From: Oleispira sp963851095
GTDB taxonomy: Bacteria > Pseudomonadota > Gammaproteobacteria > Pseudomonadales > Oceanobacteraceae
Length of the DNA: 64,000 nucleotides
Assembly (NCBI GenBank): GCA_963851095.1
Contig: CAWKOX010000007.1
Span: 248,001 to 312,000, forward strand
Direction: 5' to 3'
The notes beneath the pieces are model-generated. The model had not been told where the DNA came from, did not search any database, and saw only the letters and a program-made list of their open reading frames with translations. Made by a program: the position numbers and the translations under genes. This document shows, piece by piece, positions 1 through 7,532 of this stretch. The first letter of the stretch is position 1. Every line of letters begins with the position of its first letter.

Positions 1-551
1 GCGTGTACCACTTCTTTTGAGGTTAACATTGTTGTGCCGTCTGGCAATACGACGCGCACATTGACGCCTGTTGAAGCACCGTCTTCTGATATTAGGTTGT
101 TAATTAATGTCGGCTCAGAAAAGGTATTTACTTTAATTTGAGCCAACGCTTCGGTGGATAGATCCTGAGCATCGTAATAAAGATAATCGATCATTAAATC
201 GTCATCTTCGACATCGGTATGCTGATAGTTTTGCAATGATGTGACGCGCTGAGAGTAGGGTAGTTTCCAGCCTTCGTCGGTGAGCTGCTCGATTAGGCCA
301 AGCCCTTGCTGGCTAAATAAATCGCCTTCTTTTGTATGAACATAAAAGAAAACACTGTCTTGCTTTGAGAAGGTTCTCTCCATTTCTTCAAAGGCAAGTA
401 GCTGTGGGTTATCGGGGCCAAAGTAGGCTCTAAAATCGCTGGTGAATACGAGCTTTGTTGCGCCGTAACTGATGATGAGAACCATTAAAATGGAAAGGCT
501 GGTAATCCATTTACGTTGGGCAATGACCCAGTGAATATATTTTTCTAGCAT
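1..551 (-). CDS. RND superfamily exporter (MMPL-type), N-terminal part, cut by window edge
   Basis: A minus-strand frame open from ATG at 551 to the window edge gives about 183 codons with no stop. It begins MLEKYIHWVIAQRKWITS, followed by a single hydrophobic segment (about residues 16-33) and then a soluble stretch with FGPDNPQLLAFEEMERTFSK. This layout, with one N-terminal membrane helix and then the motif in which a 'fast' component is compared at the membrane surface, is typical of the N-terminus of RND/MMPL predicted exporters (family members usually exceed 750 residues). The substrate cannot be told from this fragment. It is divergent from the MFS gene on the other side of a 208 bp spacer. 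Confidence 0.75.
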   Translation of the reverse strand, partial: MLEKYIHWVIAQRKWITSLSILMVLIISYGATKLVFTSDFRAYFGPDNPQLLAFEEMERTFSKQDSVFFYVHTKEGDLFSQQGLGLIEQLTDEGWKLPYSQRVTSLQNYQHTDVEDDDLMIDYLYYDAQDLSTEALAQIKVNTFSEPTLINNLISEDGASTGVNVRVVLPDGTTMLTSKEVVH

Positions 552-759
552 AATAATTATTTTTATAGCGTTATGAAGTTCTTTTATTCTATGGCGCTAT
601 GGAATGCATGCAAGGTGAATAAAGGACTATTTCATTAGAAAAAGGCCCAGAGGCAAGACAGAATTTGGATAATGTCCATAACACACGTATAACGTATTAA
701 TTATGTGAGTATGCCGTTGTGTGAATGATTCAAGCGAACGCTTAAAATGAAGGATTGAA

Positions 760-1932
760 ATGACAAAAAATGTTTGGGTTTTAATGATCGCGCAAGCTTT
801 TGCAATGTGTGCAGCACCCTTGGTGGTGTTTGCTGGTGGTTTAATTGGCCAGCAACTGGCTATAAATAATAGCTTTGCGACGTTACCGGTTGCGGCGATG
901 GTTATTGGAACCGCCTTGGCGGTTTATCCAGCGGCGATGTTAGCCAGTCAAAAAGGACGTAAAGTAGTATTCCTGGGGGCAATGGTCATTGGAGTGCTGG
1001 CTTCATTATTGGCGGTTTATGCTTTGCAGATAGAAAGCTTCTCTACCTTTGTGATGGCGGCTGTTTTAGTCGGTATTGTCCTGGCGTGTATTCAGCAATT
1101 CCGCTTTGCCGCGATGGAGAGTGTGGCCGTGGATTTAATGCCGGTTGCAGCTTCTCGATTATTATTGGCAGGCATAATAGCAGCCTATTTAGGGCCAGAA
1201 TTAGTGACTATAGGGCAATCGATACATGAGCAAACCTTTACCGGGGCTTTTTACTTGTTAGCAGGCTGCTTTGTTATTGCATTTTTTTTACTGCTTTTTG
1301 GTTACGATAATATCGAACTCAAGCAAGAGGTGGGTGAGCAAGTTCAACGAAGCTTTGCTGAATTGCTTTCAAGTCCAGGCATTTTATTGGCCATGGGCAG
1401 TGCGTCGGTTGGTTTTGCAGTAATGAGTTTTATCATGACCGCGACGCCCATCAGTATGCATGAATTGAATCATTACAGTTTAGAAGAGACAAAATGGGTG
1501 ATTCAAAGTCATATTATGGCGATGTTTATACCGTCGTTATTCTCTGGCTGGTTAGTCCGAAAACTAGGTTTTACCAATATGATGTGGGCGGGCTTGGGTA
1601 TTTACCTGGTATGTCTGTTGATTGCTTATTGGGATCAAGCCTTGGTACATTATTGGTCAGCACTCGTATTATTGGGCTTAGGTTGGAATTTATTATTTGT
1701 AGCGGGAACGGCTTTATTGCCGCAAATGCATCAAACGAATGAAAGTCATCGTGTACAAGGATTGAATGATTTGATGGTCTTTAGTGCGCAGGCGATTGCA
1801 TCGCTAGGTTCTGGGGTGTTATTGCTGCTATTAGGCTGGCAGGGCATTATGTGGGTCGTTCTGCCGATGATCGCAGTGCAAGTGTTGCTGCTATTGAATT
1901 GGCAGCGCGTTAACCGCCTGCAAACAGCTTAG
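760..1932 (+). CDS. MFS family transporter
   Basis: A 390-residue, strongly hydrophobic protein with about 12 predicted membrane segments, the usual length for the major facilitator superfamily. The loop between helices 2 and 3 reads ASQKGRKVVFLGA, a variant of the MFS motif A (G-x-x-D-R-x-G-R-R) with GRK retained. A central cytoplasmic loop (about 190-205, KQEVGEQVQRSF) separates the two six-helix halves. The start is ATG at 760, with AAGGA 8 bases upstream. The substrate is unknown. It may be co-regulated with the divergent RND exporter, but the sequence does not prove this. Confidence 0.85.
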   Translation: MTKNVWVLMIAQAFAMCAAPLVVFAGGLIGQQLAINNSFATLPVAAMVIGTALAVYPAAMLASQKGRKVVFLGAMVIGVLASLLAVYALQIESFSTFVMAAVLVGIVLACIQQFRFAAMESVAVDLMPVAASRLLLAGIIAAYLGPELVTIGQSIHEQTFTGAFYLLAGCFVIAFFLLLFGYDNIELKQEVGEQVQRSFAELLSSPGILLAMGSASVGFAVMSFIMTATPISMHELNHYSLEETKWVIQSHIMAMFIPSLFSGWLVRKLGFTNMMWAGLGIYLVCLLIAYWDQALVHYWSALVLLGLGWNLLFVAGTALLPQMHQTNESHRVQGLNDLMVFSAQAIASLGSGVLLLLLGWQGIMWVVLPMIAVQVLLLLNWQRVNRLQTA

Positions 1933-1960
1933 TAAAGCTCAAGGGACTACTGTGAGGCTC

Positions 1961-2036
1961 TTTTTTAAAAGCTTCATTTTTAAACGCTCCTTTTTAAGAG
2001 CTCTCTTTTTTAAGCGCTCCTTTTTTTAAGCGCTAC
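1961..2036. repeat. Five imperfect copies of a ~15 bp tandem repeat
   Basis: Just after the MFS stop, five adjoining units follow the pattern T5-7-AA-(A/G)CGCT-CC: about 1961-1976, 1977-1990, 1991-2005, 2006-2020 and 2021-2036. The last two are nearly identical (TTTTTTAAGCGCTCC and TTTTTTTAAGCGCTAC). The block ends two bases before the stop codon of the small minus-strand ORF. It looks like replication-slippage expansion. It contains T-tracts but no clear stem, so it is not a standard terminator. Confidence 0.8.
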
Positions 2037-2037
2037 T

Positions 2038-2181
2038 CTAGTTTAAGGACTCTTCTTCAGGGGTATATTGCAACGCGCTTTTACTGGTGGATTCTGTATA
2101 GCCACTGCGGATAATACCGATCACGGTTACTAGACCGCCTAATAGAACGCTGCTTGCAAAGAGTGTATAAAGCAAAACCAT
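2038..2181 (-). CDS. Small single-pass membrane protein, 47 residues, unrecognised
   Basis: A minus-strand ORF from ATG at 2181 to TAG at 2038. It has a strong Shine-Dalgarno (AGGGGAAA about 7 bases before ATG), which makes translation plausible despite the small size. The product starts MVLLYTLFASSVLLGGLV, one hydrophobic helix through about residue 24, followed by a polar, acidic tail ending in PEEEESLN-like sequence (TPEEESLN). No family was recognised. It lies between the convergently oriented MFS gene and the 5' side of nothing obvious; rsmC is downstream on its right, transcribed in the same direction. It could be a stand-alone small membrane protein or a regulator of a neighbour transporter. 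Confidence 0.55.
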   Translation of the reverse strand: MVLLYTLFASSVLLGGLVTVIGIIRSGYTESTSKSALQYTPEEESLN

Positions 2182-2298
2182 GATATTTCCCCTAGCTGTG
2201 AGTGACTTCACTTACAGCTTAGATCATGTTTCAGGCTTTGCTTTTATACTTTGACTATTGAACCTGACAAACAGGTAGCAACGACATATCAAGTCTTA

Positions 2299-2326
2299 GT
2301 CTTTAAACTTATGTCTTTAAACTTAT
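2299..2326. repeat. 14 bp perfect tandem duplication
   Basis: GTCTTTAAACTTAT occurs twice in a row, followed by a degenerate third unit (CTTTCTAAATTTTA). It lies just beyond the rsmC stop codon. One of many such short tandem repeats placed next to gene ends in this window. Confidence 0.75.
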
Positions 2327-2337
2327 CTTTCTAAATT

Positions 2338-3345
2338 TTAGTATTTAAGTCTTAAAACCTTAAAACCATTTCCTTGAACCACAGACTCTACGCTATGGCA
2401 GCTTTTCTCAGCCCACTGTTCATAAGCAAGCTGGCGGTTAGCCACAATCCACACTTCGCCTCTTGGCAATAGATGTTGCTTTGCGGTACGGATCAACTGT
2501 TGAGCAAAGTTGTAGTCCGTCTCTTTACCTTGGTGAAAAGGAGGGTTGCAGATAATGGTATTAAATTTTTTGGTATTGCTTAAACCATCGCTGACAAATA
2601 CTGGGCAATCAAGGCCGAACTTCTTGGTATTAAACTCTGCCGATGTTAATGCCATGCCATCAATGTCGACCATTTCGACATACAGCTCAGGTTGACGCAA
2701 TTTACAGGTAATACCAATGATACCGCTACCGCAGGCAAGGTCTAACACACGTCCGCGCTTGTTTAGGCTGATATTGTCGAGTAGCAGCTTAGTGCCCACA
2801 TCAAGCTTACCGGTATTAAAAACCCCAGGGTACGTCGAAAACTCTAACGCATCACCGTCTAAGTTATCGTAAGAGAAAGTACTGAGTTCTTTCTCCCAGC
2901 TGAAATCATCTATGGGTGTTAGCTTAAATGACCACAATGAACATTTGCGCGCCACATCCAGCTTGATAACCTCTTCACCAAAGTCTTTTACTGCATTGTT
3001 TAAACTTTTACCGCCAGCATCGTTAGCGGCCAGTAGATAAACGGTTGTTGGCTGTTTAATTTGGCTAGCCAACCAGCGTAAAAGACTATGGCCAAACGCT
3101 TTAGATTTTGGCCAATACAATAAGGCTGATGAAAACTCATGCTGTGAAGGCAAGCCAAATTCAGAGCGTAAGCTTTGTTTCTCACAGGCTACATGGATTC
3201 GTGCATCAAAGTTAATTATCTGGCAATTATGGGGCTTAACTAATTGAAACAGTCCCTGATCAAGCGGAGGGTTCACGGTTAATAATTGGTCGTTAATTAT
3301 TTCTGGATTACGCAGCAATAATTGGTTAATCGGTAAGGAGGTCAT
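2338..3345 (-). CDS. rsmC: 16S rRNA (guanine-N2) methyltransferase, RsmC/RlmG family
   Basis: A 335-residue class I SAM-dependent methyltransferase with a degenerate N-terminal methyltransferase-like half and a catalytic C-terminal half, the two-domain plan of RsmC (E. coli 343 aa). Visible motifs are the SAM-binding loop VLDLACGSGIIG (about 200-211) and the catalytic NPPFHQG (about 262-268), diagnostic of guanine-N2 rRNA methyltransferases. The N-half N-x-x-G-x-x-S element (ANDAGGKS) favours RsmC. The C-terminal VANRQLAY stretch also resembles RlmG (23S m2G1835), so the exact target base is less certain than the family. A good SD (AAGGAGG) precedes ATG at 3345. Confidence 0.8.
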   Translation of the reverse strand: MTSLPINQLLLRNPEIINDQLLTVNPPLDQGLFQLVKPHNCQIINFDARIHVACEKQSLRSEFGLPSQHEFSSALLYWPKSKAFGHSLLRWLASQIKQPTTVYLLAANDAGGKSLNNAVKDFGEEVIKLDVARKCSLWSFKLTPIDDFSWEKELSTFSYDNLDGDALEFSTYPGVFNTGKLDVGTKLLLDNISLNKRGRVLDLACGSGIIGITCKLRQPELYVEMVDIDGMALTSAEFNTKKFGLDCPVFVSDGLSNTKKFNTIICNPPFHQGKETDYNFAQQLIRTAKQHLLPRGEVWIVANRQLAYEQWAEKSCHSVESVVQGNGFKVLRLKY

Positions 3346-3410
3346 AGATACGTGGTGCCAGATAGATAAAGGATATGAGCGAGCGAGAAGAACAATAAAG
3401 GTAATTATAC

Positions 3411-3448
3411 TGCACTAGCGAGTGGTTATCATACCACTTGCTAGTGCA
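3411..3448. terminator. Long stem-loop between ppa and rsmC
   Basis: A 16 bp stem (TGCACTAGCGAGTGGT with ACCACTTGCTAGTGCA, one G-U pair) closes a six-base loop. It lies downstream of ppa on the minus strand and upstream of rsmC. No T-run follows on the minus strand (GTATAATTACC), so it is not a textbook intrinsic terminator. It may be a factor-dependent terminator, a 3'-end stabiliser for ppa mRNA, or a cruciform. An 18 bp tandem repeat (GTGCATTAAAGCTTAATC, then GTGCATTAAAGCATG) lies between the stem and the ppa stop. Confidence 0.55.
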
Positions 3449-3486
3449 TTAAAGCTTAATCGTGCATTAAAGCATGTAGCTAGACG

Positions 3487-4014
3487 TTACTCTTTATATG
3501 CCGCCGCTGATTTTATAATCGCAGCACGAGCCGCGTCGGCATTTTCCCAGCCTTCAATCTTAACCCACTTGCCTTTTTCAAGATCTTTGTAGTTCTCGAA
3601 GAAGTGAGCGATTTGGTCTTTTAATAACTGAGGAACATCGTCGATATCTTGGATATCGTTATACATAGTGGTTAATTTTTCGTGAGGAACCGCTAATAGC
3701 TTTTCATCACCGCCTGCTTCGTCAGACATTTTTAAAACACCAACTGGACGAGCGCGAATAACTGCACCTGGTACAACGGGGTATGGTGTAATGACGAGTA
3801 CATCAAGGGCATCACCATCATCCGCAAGGGTATTGTTGATGTAGCCGTAGTTTGCTGGATAAAACATCGGTGTTGCCATAAAACGGTCAACTAGCAATGC
3901 ATCCATATCTTTATCAATTTCGTACTTAATAGGTGACGAATTGGCTGGGATTTCGATTGCTACATAAATGTCGTTTGGTAAATCTTTACCCGCAGGAATA
4001 GTATTATAACCCAT
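3487..4014 (-). CDS. ppa: Inorganic pyrophosphatase (family I)
   Basis: A 175-residue protein, the size of bacterial hexameric family I pyrophosphatases (E. coli 176). It hydrolyses pyrophosphate to two phosphates in the cytosol, pulling biosynthetic reactions forward. The catalytic metal-binding signature is visible as DDGDALDVLV (about 65-74; the usual D-G-D-P-L-D with A for P). Also present are the N-terminal YVAIEIPANSSPIKYEID, the MFYPANYGYI segment and the C-terminal KWVKIEGW. Monocistronic by appearance, with a 140 bp gap to rsmC that contains a large hairpin. Confidence 0.96.
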   Translation of the reverse strand: MGYNTIPAGKDLPNDIYVAIEIPANSSPIKYEIDKDMDALLVDRFMATPMFYPANYGYINNTLADDGDALDVLVITPYPVVPGAVIRARPVGVLKMSDEAGGDEKLLAVPHEKLTTMYNDIQDIDDVPQLLKDQIAHFFENYKDLEKGKWVKIEGWENADAARAAIIKSAAAYKE

Positions 4015-4187
4015 GATAAATCCTATAATTGGCGTTCAATGGTAATTAATAATTTCATAGTATTATTATAAACTGATCTGTAGTCGCTGTCAGTTATACC
4101 GTAGTAAATCTGTGTTTACTCAGACTTAAATCATGATCGCTAAATTCGAGAGAGTTTACCTGTCGCATTATTACGCCTAGACTGACT

Positions 4188-4215
4188 ATTAATAGTTAAT
4201 GATTAATAGTGAATA
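4188..4215. repeat. 14 bp imperfect tandem duplication upstream of the TonB receptor
   Basis: ATTAATAGTTAATG is followed directly by ATTAATAGTGAATA. AT-rich, in the 5' region of the TonB-dependent receptor gene. The rest of 4015-4253 contains no gene that I can see and must hold the divergent promoters for ppa and the receptor. Confidence 0.6.
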
Positions 4216-4253
4216 GTCGATATTGTTGAAATATCTGCTCGGGAGCTTTATTT

Positions 4254-6602
4254 GTGAATAGGGTTTTGTTGCCTCTTGTGATTGGGTGTTGTATTACGCC
4301 CCCTGCGTTAAGTGAAACGCTGAATCCTGATAGTAATCCTGGTTTTAGTGAGGGGGCTAGTGAGAGCTTTAGCGATGAGTTTGCCGATGATTTTTCAGAA
4401 AGCATCGGCTGGGAAGAATCCATACTCGGTGAAGAGTTACCTACGGTACTCACAGCCTCTCGCTTAAAACAGCCTAAAGCCGAAGTGCCTGCCAGTATTA
4501 CGGTGATTACGGCTAAGCATATTAAATTGTGGGGTGTTAGAACACTGCCCGAATTGATGAAGTTCGTGCCTGGTATGTTTGTAGGTCATGCTGATGACGA
4601 TAACAATGCCTCGGTCGCTTACCATACCTCGAACCCCAATATTATGCGCCGTTTACAGGTGCTGGTGGATGGACGGTCTGTGTATAAATCGGCAATTGCG
4701 ACCGTTATCTGGGATGACATTGGTCTAGCGATTGAAGATATTGATCGAATAGAAGTAACCCGCGGGCCGAATGCTGCGTTATATGGCGCAAATTCCTATT
4801 TAGGCGTTATCAATATATTAACCAAACACCCTGAAGACAGCCAAGGGACTCTGGTTTCTTGGCGTAAAGGCAATAATGGCACGCAGGATGTCCACTTTCG
4901 TCATGGCTTAAGCTTTGACTCAACCAGCTTACGAATCAGTGGTTCAGTAAAAGCAGATGAAGGCTTTGACGGCGAAGACTCTACGGGCCCAGACGCTCAG
5001 CGAGATGGGCGCAAGCACGGTTTTATTAATGCTTATGTTAATCATCAGCTTGATGAAACCTCTAGTTTAGATGTGCAGATGGGCTATAAATCGGGTAAAA
5101 CCGAGATGCGAGCAATCGATTTTGATTATCAGCCCCCTGATAAAACCACAACTAATGGTTATGTCTATGCACGGATGCAGAAGGAATTTTCTGCTCAACA
5201 TCAGTCTCACTTACAGGTGTATTGGCAAAAAGAAGAGAAAAAACAGCCTAAGAAAGTATGCGCCCCAACAATAACTTTAGATCATGATATGGCTGAGCTG
5301 TATCGCCAGAATTCAACTTGGGCAAGGGCTTTAGGTGCCGTTCCTAGCTTATACACCGATCCTAAGTCTCCTTTTACTCCTGCTGAGTTAGAATATATTG
5401 TTGGTGAACTTAGAGATGGGAACTATACACCGACTTCGTTTGAATCTCAGACAGGGTTTATTCTAACTCAGCAAGACTTGGATCAGACGCAAACAATTTT
5501 GAGTAAACCAGCAGATCAAGCGCTAATCTTTAGTGATGCACCATGTGGTGAAACTGATTTGGATTTAGCGGAGCAGAGAGTCGATATTGAATGGCAAGAT
5601 ACCATGCGCTGGTCAGATTCTTTACGAACCGTTTCGGGTATCAGTTATCGTCAAGATTCTGCATATGCTAGAACCTATTTTAATGGTGCGGTAAGTAATG
5701 ATACTTGGCGTGCATTTTTAAATGCCGAATATCGAGTACGGTCTTGGTTAACGTTAAATGCTGGTGGCATGTATGAATATGAAACCCACAATGTTGACGC
5801 TTTTTCACCTAGGTTGGCTGCAAACTTCTTAATTGATTCTCAACAGAGTATTCGATTAGTGGCTTCGCAAGCGGTTCGCTCACCTGATTTACTCGAAACT
5901 CAACCTGAATATATAGCGGAAGTTACCAAGCTAAGTAGTAACTACTTAAATTTGGCTGAGGCTGAATTTTATCAGCAAAAGATTTCTGATGATGATGAAA
6001 AATCGTTAAGGTCTGAAAAAATAACCAGTTATGAGTTCGGCTATTTTGTGGCTGGTCGAATTCGAGATGTGCATACAGAGCTTGATGTAAAAGCTTTCCG
6101 GGAAGAGATGAGAGATTTGATCTCTGATCCTATCACTCTACAGGCAGACTATATTAGCAATGATAACGAAGCCGATGTTAATGGTATTGAATTTCAACTT
6201 TCTAGCCAGATAAATGAGCATCACTCGCTATGGTTTACTCACTCCTATTTGAATATTGATAGCCGTTATGTTGGCAATAGATTGTCGGATGACGAAGTTG
6301 ATCGTGTAGAAAAACTAGAAAAGAAACTAAGTTCAAAAGGAAGTAGTGTTATAAGTTGGATGTATAACTCTGCATCGTGGTCTGCCAGTTTGAGCTATTT
6401 CAATCAGGACAGAGAGACGGTCAATAAACCGTATGAAAGATTTCAATTAAATTTATCTAAGCCTTTTATGATTGCCGGTTTAAATGCCGAAGTATCCTAT
6501 TTTATTCAGCATAATAGACAGCCAGAAATGCCTTTGGTTTATAAAAACCAGCTTCATTCAACCCCCAATATTTATTATGCCCAGCTAGCGGTAGAGTTTT
6601 AG
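4254..6602 (+). CDS. TonB-dependent outer-membrane receptor
   Basis: A 782-residue receptor with a GTG start at 4254, supported by GGGAG eight bases upstream. Residues 1-20 form a signal peptide. An acidic Ser/Asp-rich linker follows, then the plug domain (about 60-175) with PTVLTASRLKQP, QVLVDGRSVY, IDRIEVTRGPNAALYGANSYLGVINILT. The rest is a beta-barrel ending in aromatic YYAQLAVEF, the C-terminal Phe expected for BAM-dependent insertion. The plug resembles the FepA/CirA/BtuB-like class; the ligand is not evident. A substrate-binding-like gene and a hybrid kinase follow in the same direction, so it may be the outer-membrane part of a sensing or uptake system. Confidence 0.9.
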   Translation: MNRVLLPLVIGCCITPPALSETLNPDSNPGFSEGASESFSDEFADDFSESIGWEESILGEELPTVLTASRLKQPKAEVPASITVITAKHIKLWGVRTLPELMKFVPGMFVGHADDDNNASVAYHTSNPNIMRRLQVLVDGRSVYKSAIATVIWDDIGLAIEDIDRIEVTRGPNAALYGANSYLGVINILTKHPEDSQGTLVSWRKGNNGTQDVHFRHGLSFDSTSLRISGSVKADEGFDGEDSTGPDAQRDGRKHGFINAYVNHQLDETSSLDVQMGYKSGKTEMRAIDFDYQPPDKTTTNGYVYARMQKEFSAQHQSHLQVYWQKEEKKQPKKVCAPTITLDHDMAELYRQNSTWARALGAVPSLYTDPKSPFTPAELEYIVGELRDGNYTPTSFESQTGFILTQQDLDQTQTILSKPADQALIFSDAPCGETDLDLAEQRVDIEWQDTMRWSDSLRTVSGISYRQDSAYARTYFNGAVSNDTWRAFLNAEYRVRSWLTLNAGGMYEYETHNVDAFSPRLAANFLIDSQQSIRLVASQAVRSPDLLETQPEYIAEVTKLSSNYLNLAEAEFYQQKISDDDEKSLRSEKITSYEFGYFVAGRIRDVHTELDVKAFREEMRDLISDPITLQADYISNDNEADVNGIEFQLSSQINEHHSLWFTHSYLNIDSRYVGNRLSDDEVDRVEKLEKKLSSKGSSVISWMYNSASWSASLSYFNQDRETVNKPYERFQLNLSKPFMIAGLNAEVSYFIQHNRQPEMPLVYKNQLHSTPNIYYAQLAVEF

Positions 6603-6633
6603 AAAGTATGATTCGCACGGATGCAAAGATTAT

Positions 6634-6726
6634 ATGATGTTGTATATACGAATATTAATATTGCTTTTATGCTCTTGGCCGCTAATGGCGGCGCAAGAGG
6701 CTAGGAGGATGGTTCTGAAAAAGTGA
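6634..6726 (+). pseudogene. Detached signal peptide (30 codons), out of frame with the next gene
   Basis: An ORF from ATG 6634 encodes MMLYIRILILLLCSWPLMAAQ and stops at TGA 6724-6726, after 30 codons. It is a clear Sec signal peptide (positively charged start, hydrophobic core, LMAA-Q cleavage-like site) with nothing to export in its own frame. The next gene starts with GTG at 6723, overlapping this stop, and encodes a periplasmic-type protein lacking a signal peptide. Adding one A to the A5 run at 6718-6722 would fuse the two frames. Most likely this is the true N-terminus of the 6723-7532 product, broken by a one-base deletion, a sequencing error, or a slippage-controlled switch. Confidence 0.6.
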
Positions 6727-7532
6727 GGTTAGCACAAGATAAAATTATCTTAGTGGCTGAACGGCGTAGCCCTGCGTTGAATAAGCTCATTTCAACGTTA
6801 AGAGCCAGCGCCCCTCAATTTTCTTATCAAATTAGTACTGCGGATTCTCCAGTCGTTATCTCGGTTAATGATTATGTCATTGTCGTTGGGGCTAAAAAAA
6901 TCACTCACACTGATTTGTCGAAGTACCCAAAGCGAATTGCGGTGATGTTAACGGCTCATCAAGCCGAGCTAGTTGATGTTTCCACTTCTATATATATTGA
7001 ACCTCCTGTTTCGAGGCAGTTGAAATTAGCCAATTTATTAATTCCTGGTAGTAAAAAAATTGGATTGCTGGTCAGTGATGAACAAGATAAGGCCAATGTT
7101 CTTAATCAATTATCTGAAGTAGAAAAAGACATGCTGAAAGTTGTTAGCATTACTGAATACGATAATATTAACCAAGCGCTATTTCATGTCTTAAAGGGAA
7201 CCCGCTTATTATTAGGGCATTATAATAGTGAGATTTATAATGCTAAAAATATTAAGAACATACTCATCACATCCTATCGCCAGCGAAAAGTACTCATTGG
7301 ACCTTCGCGTGCTTATTTAAAAGCGGGCAGTTTTTCGACGACTTTTAGTGATTTATCCCATATCGCTAACAGAATCATAGAAGTTATAGAGCATCATAAA
7401 ACTTCTGACCAGTGGTTGAAGGCCGGTTACAACCCCCATTATCGGATTTTATTTAATGCTCAAGTTGCGCGTTCGTTAAACATTAGAGTATTGAAAGAAG
7501 ATTATTTACGCCAACAAATGGGGGATGACTGA
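6723..7532 (+). CDS. Periplasmic substrate-binding-like protein (ABC_sub_bind, PF04392-like)
   Basis: A 269-residue protein read from GTG 6723. The central RQLKLANLLIPGSKKIGLLVSDE and later GPSRAYLKAGSFSTTFSDLSHIANRI resemble the PF04392-type ABC transporter substrate-binding family (two Rossmann-like lobes). No signal peptide is encoded in this frame; one lies in the overlapping upstream frame (6634-6726). The next gene, a hybrid kinase, overlaps by one base (TGATG), so the pair is co-translated. No permease or ATPase gene is adjacent, which suggests a sensing role with the kinase rather than transport. Function inferred from family and context only. Confidence 0.65.
   Translation: MRLAQDKIILVAERRSPALNKLISTLRASAPQFSYQISTADSPVVISVNDYVIVVGAKKITHTDLSKYPKRIAVMLTAHQAELVDVSTSIYIEPPVSRQLKLANLLIPGSKKIGLLVSDEQDKANVLNQLSEVEKDMLKVVSITEYDNINQALFHVLKGTRLLLGHYNSEIYNAKNIKNILITSYRQRKVLIGPSRAYLKAGSFSTTFSDLSHIANRIIEVIEHHKTSDQWLKAGYNPHYRILFNAQVARSLNIRVLKEDYLRQQMGDD

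Noticed and set aside
6716..6726. Programmed -1 frameshift to join the signal peptide and binding protein
   Set aside because: CTG-AAA-AAG is not a strong X-XXY-YYZ heptamer and no downstream stimulatory hairpin is evident; kept only as one possibility in the finding.
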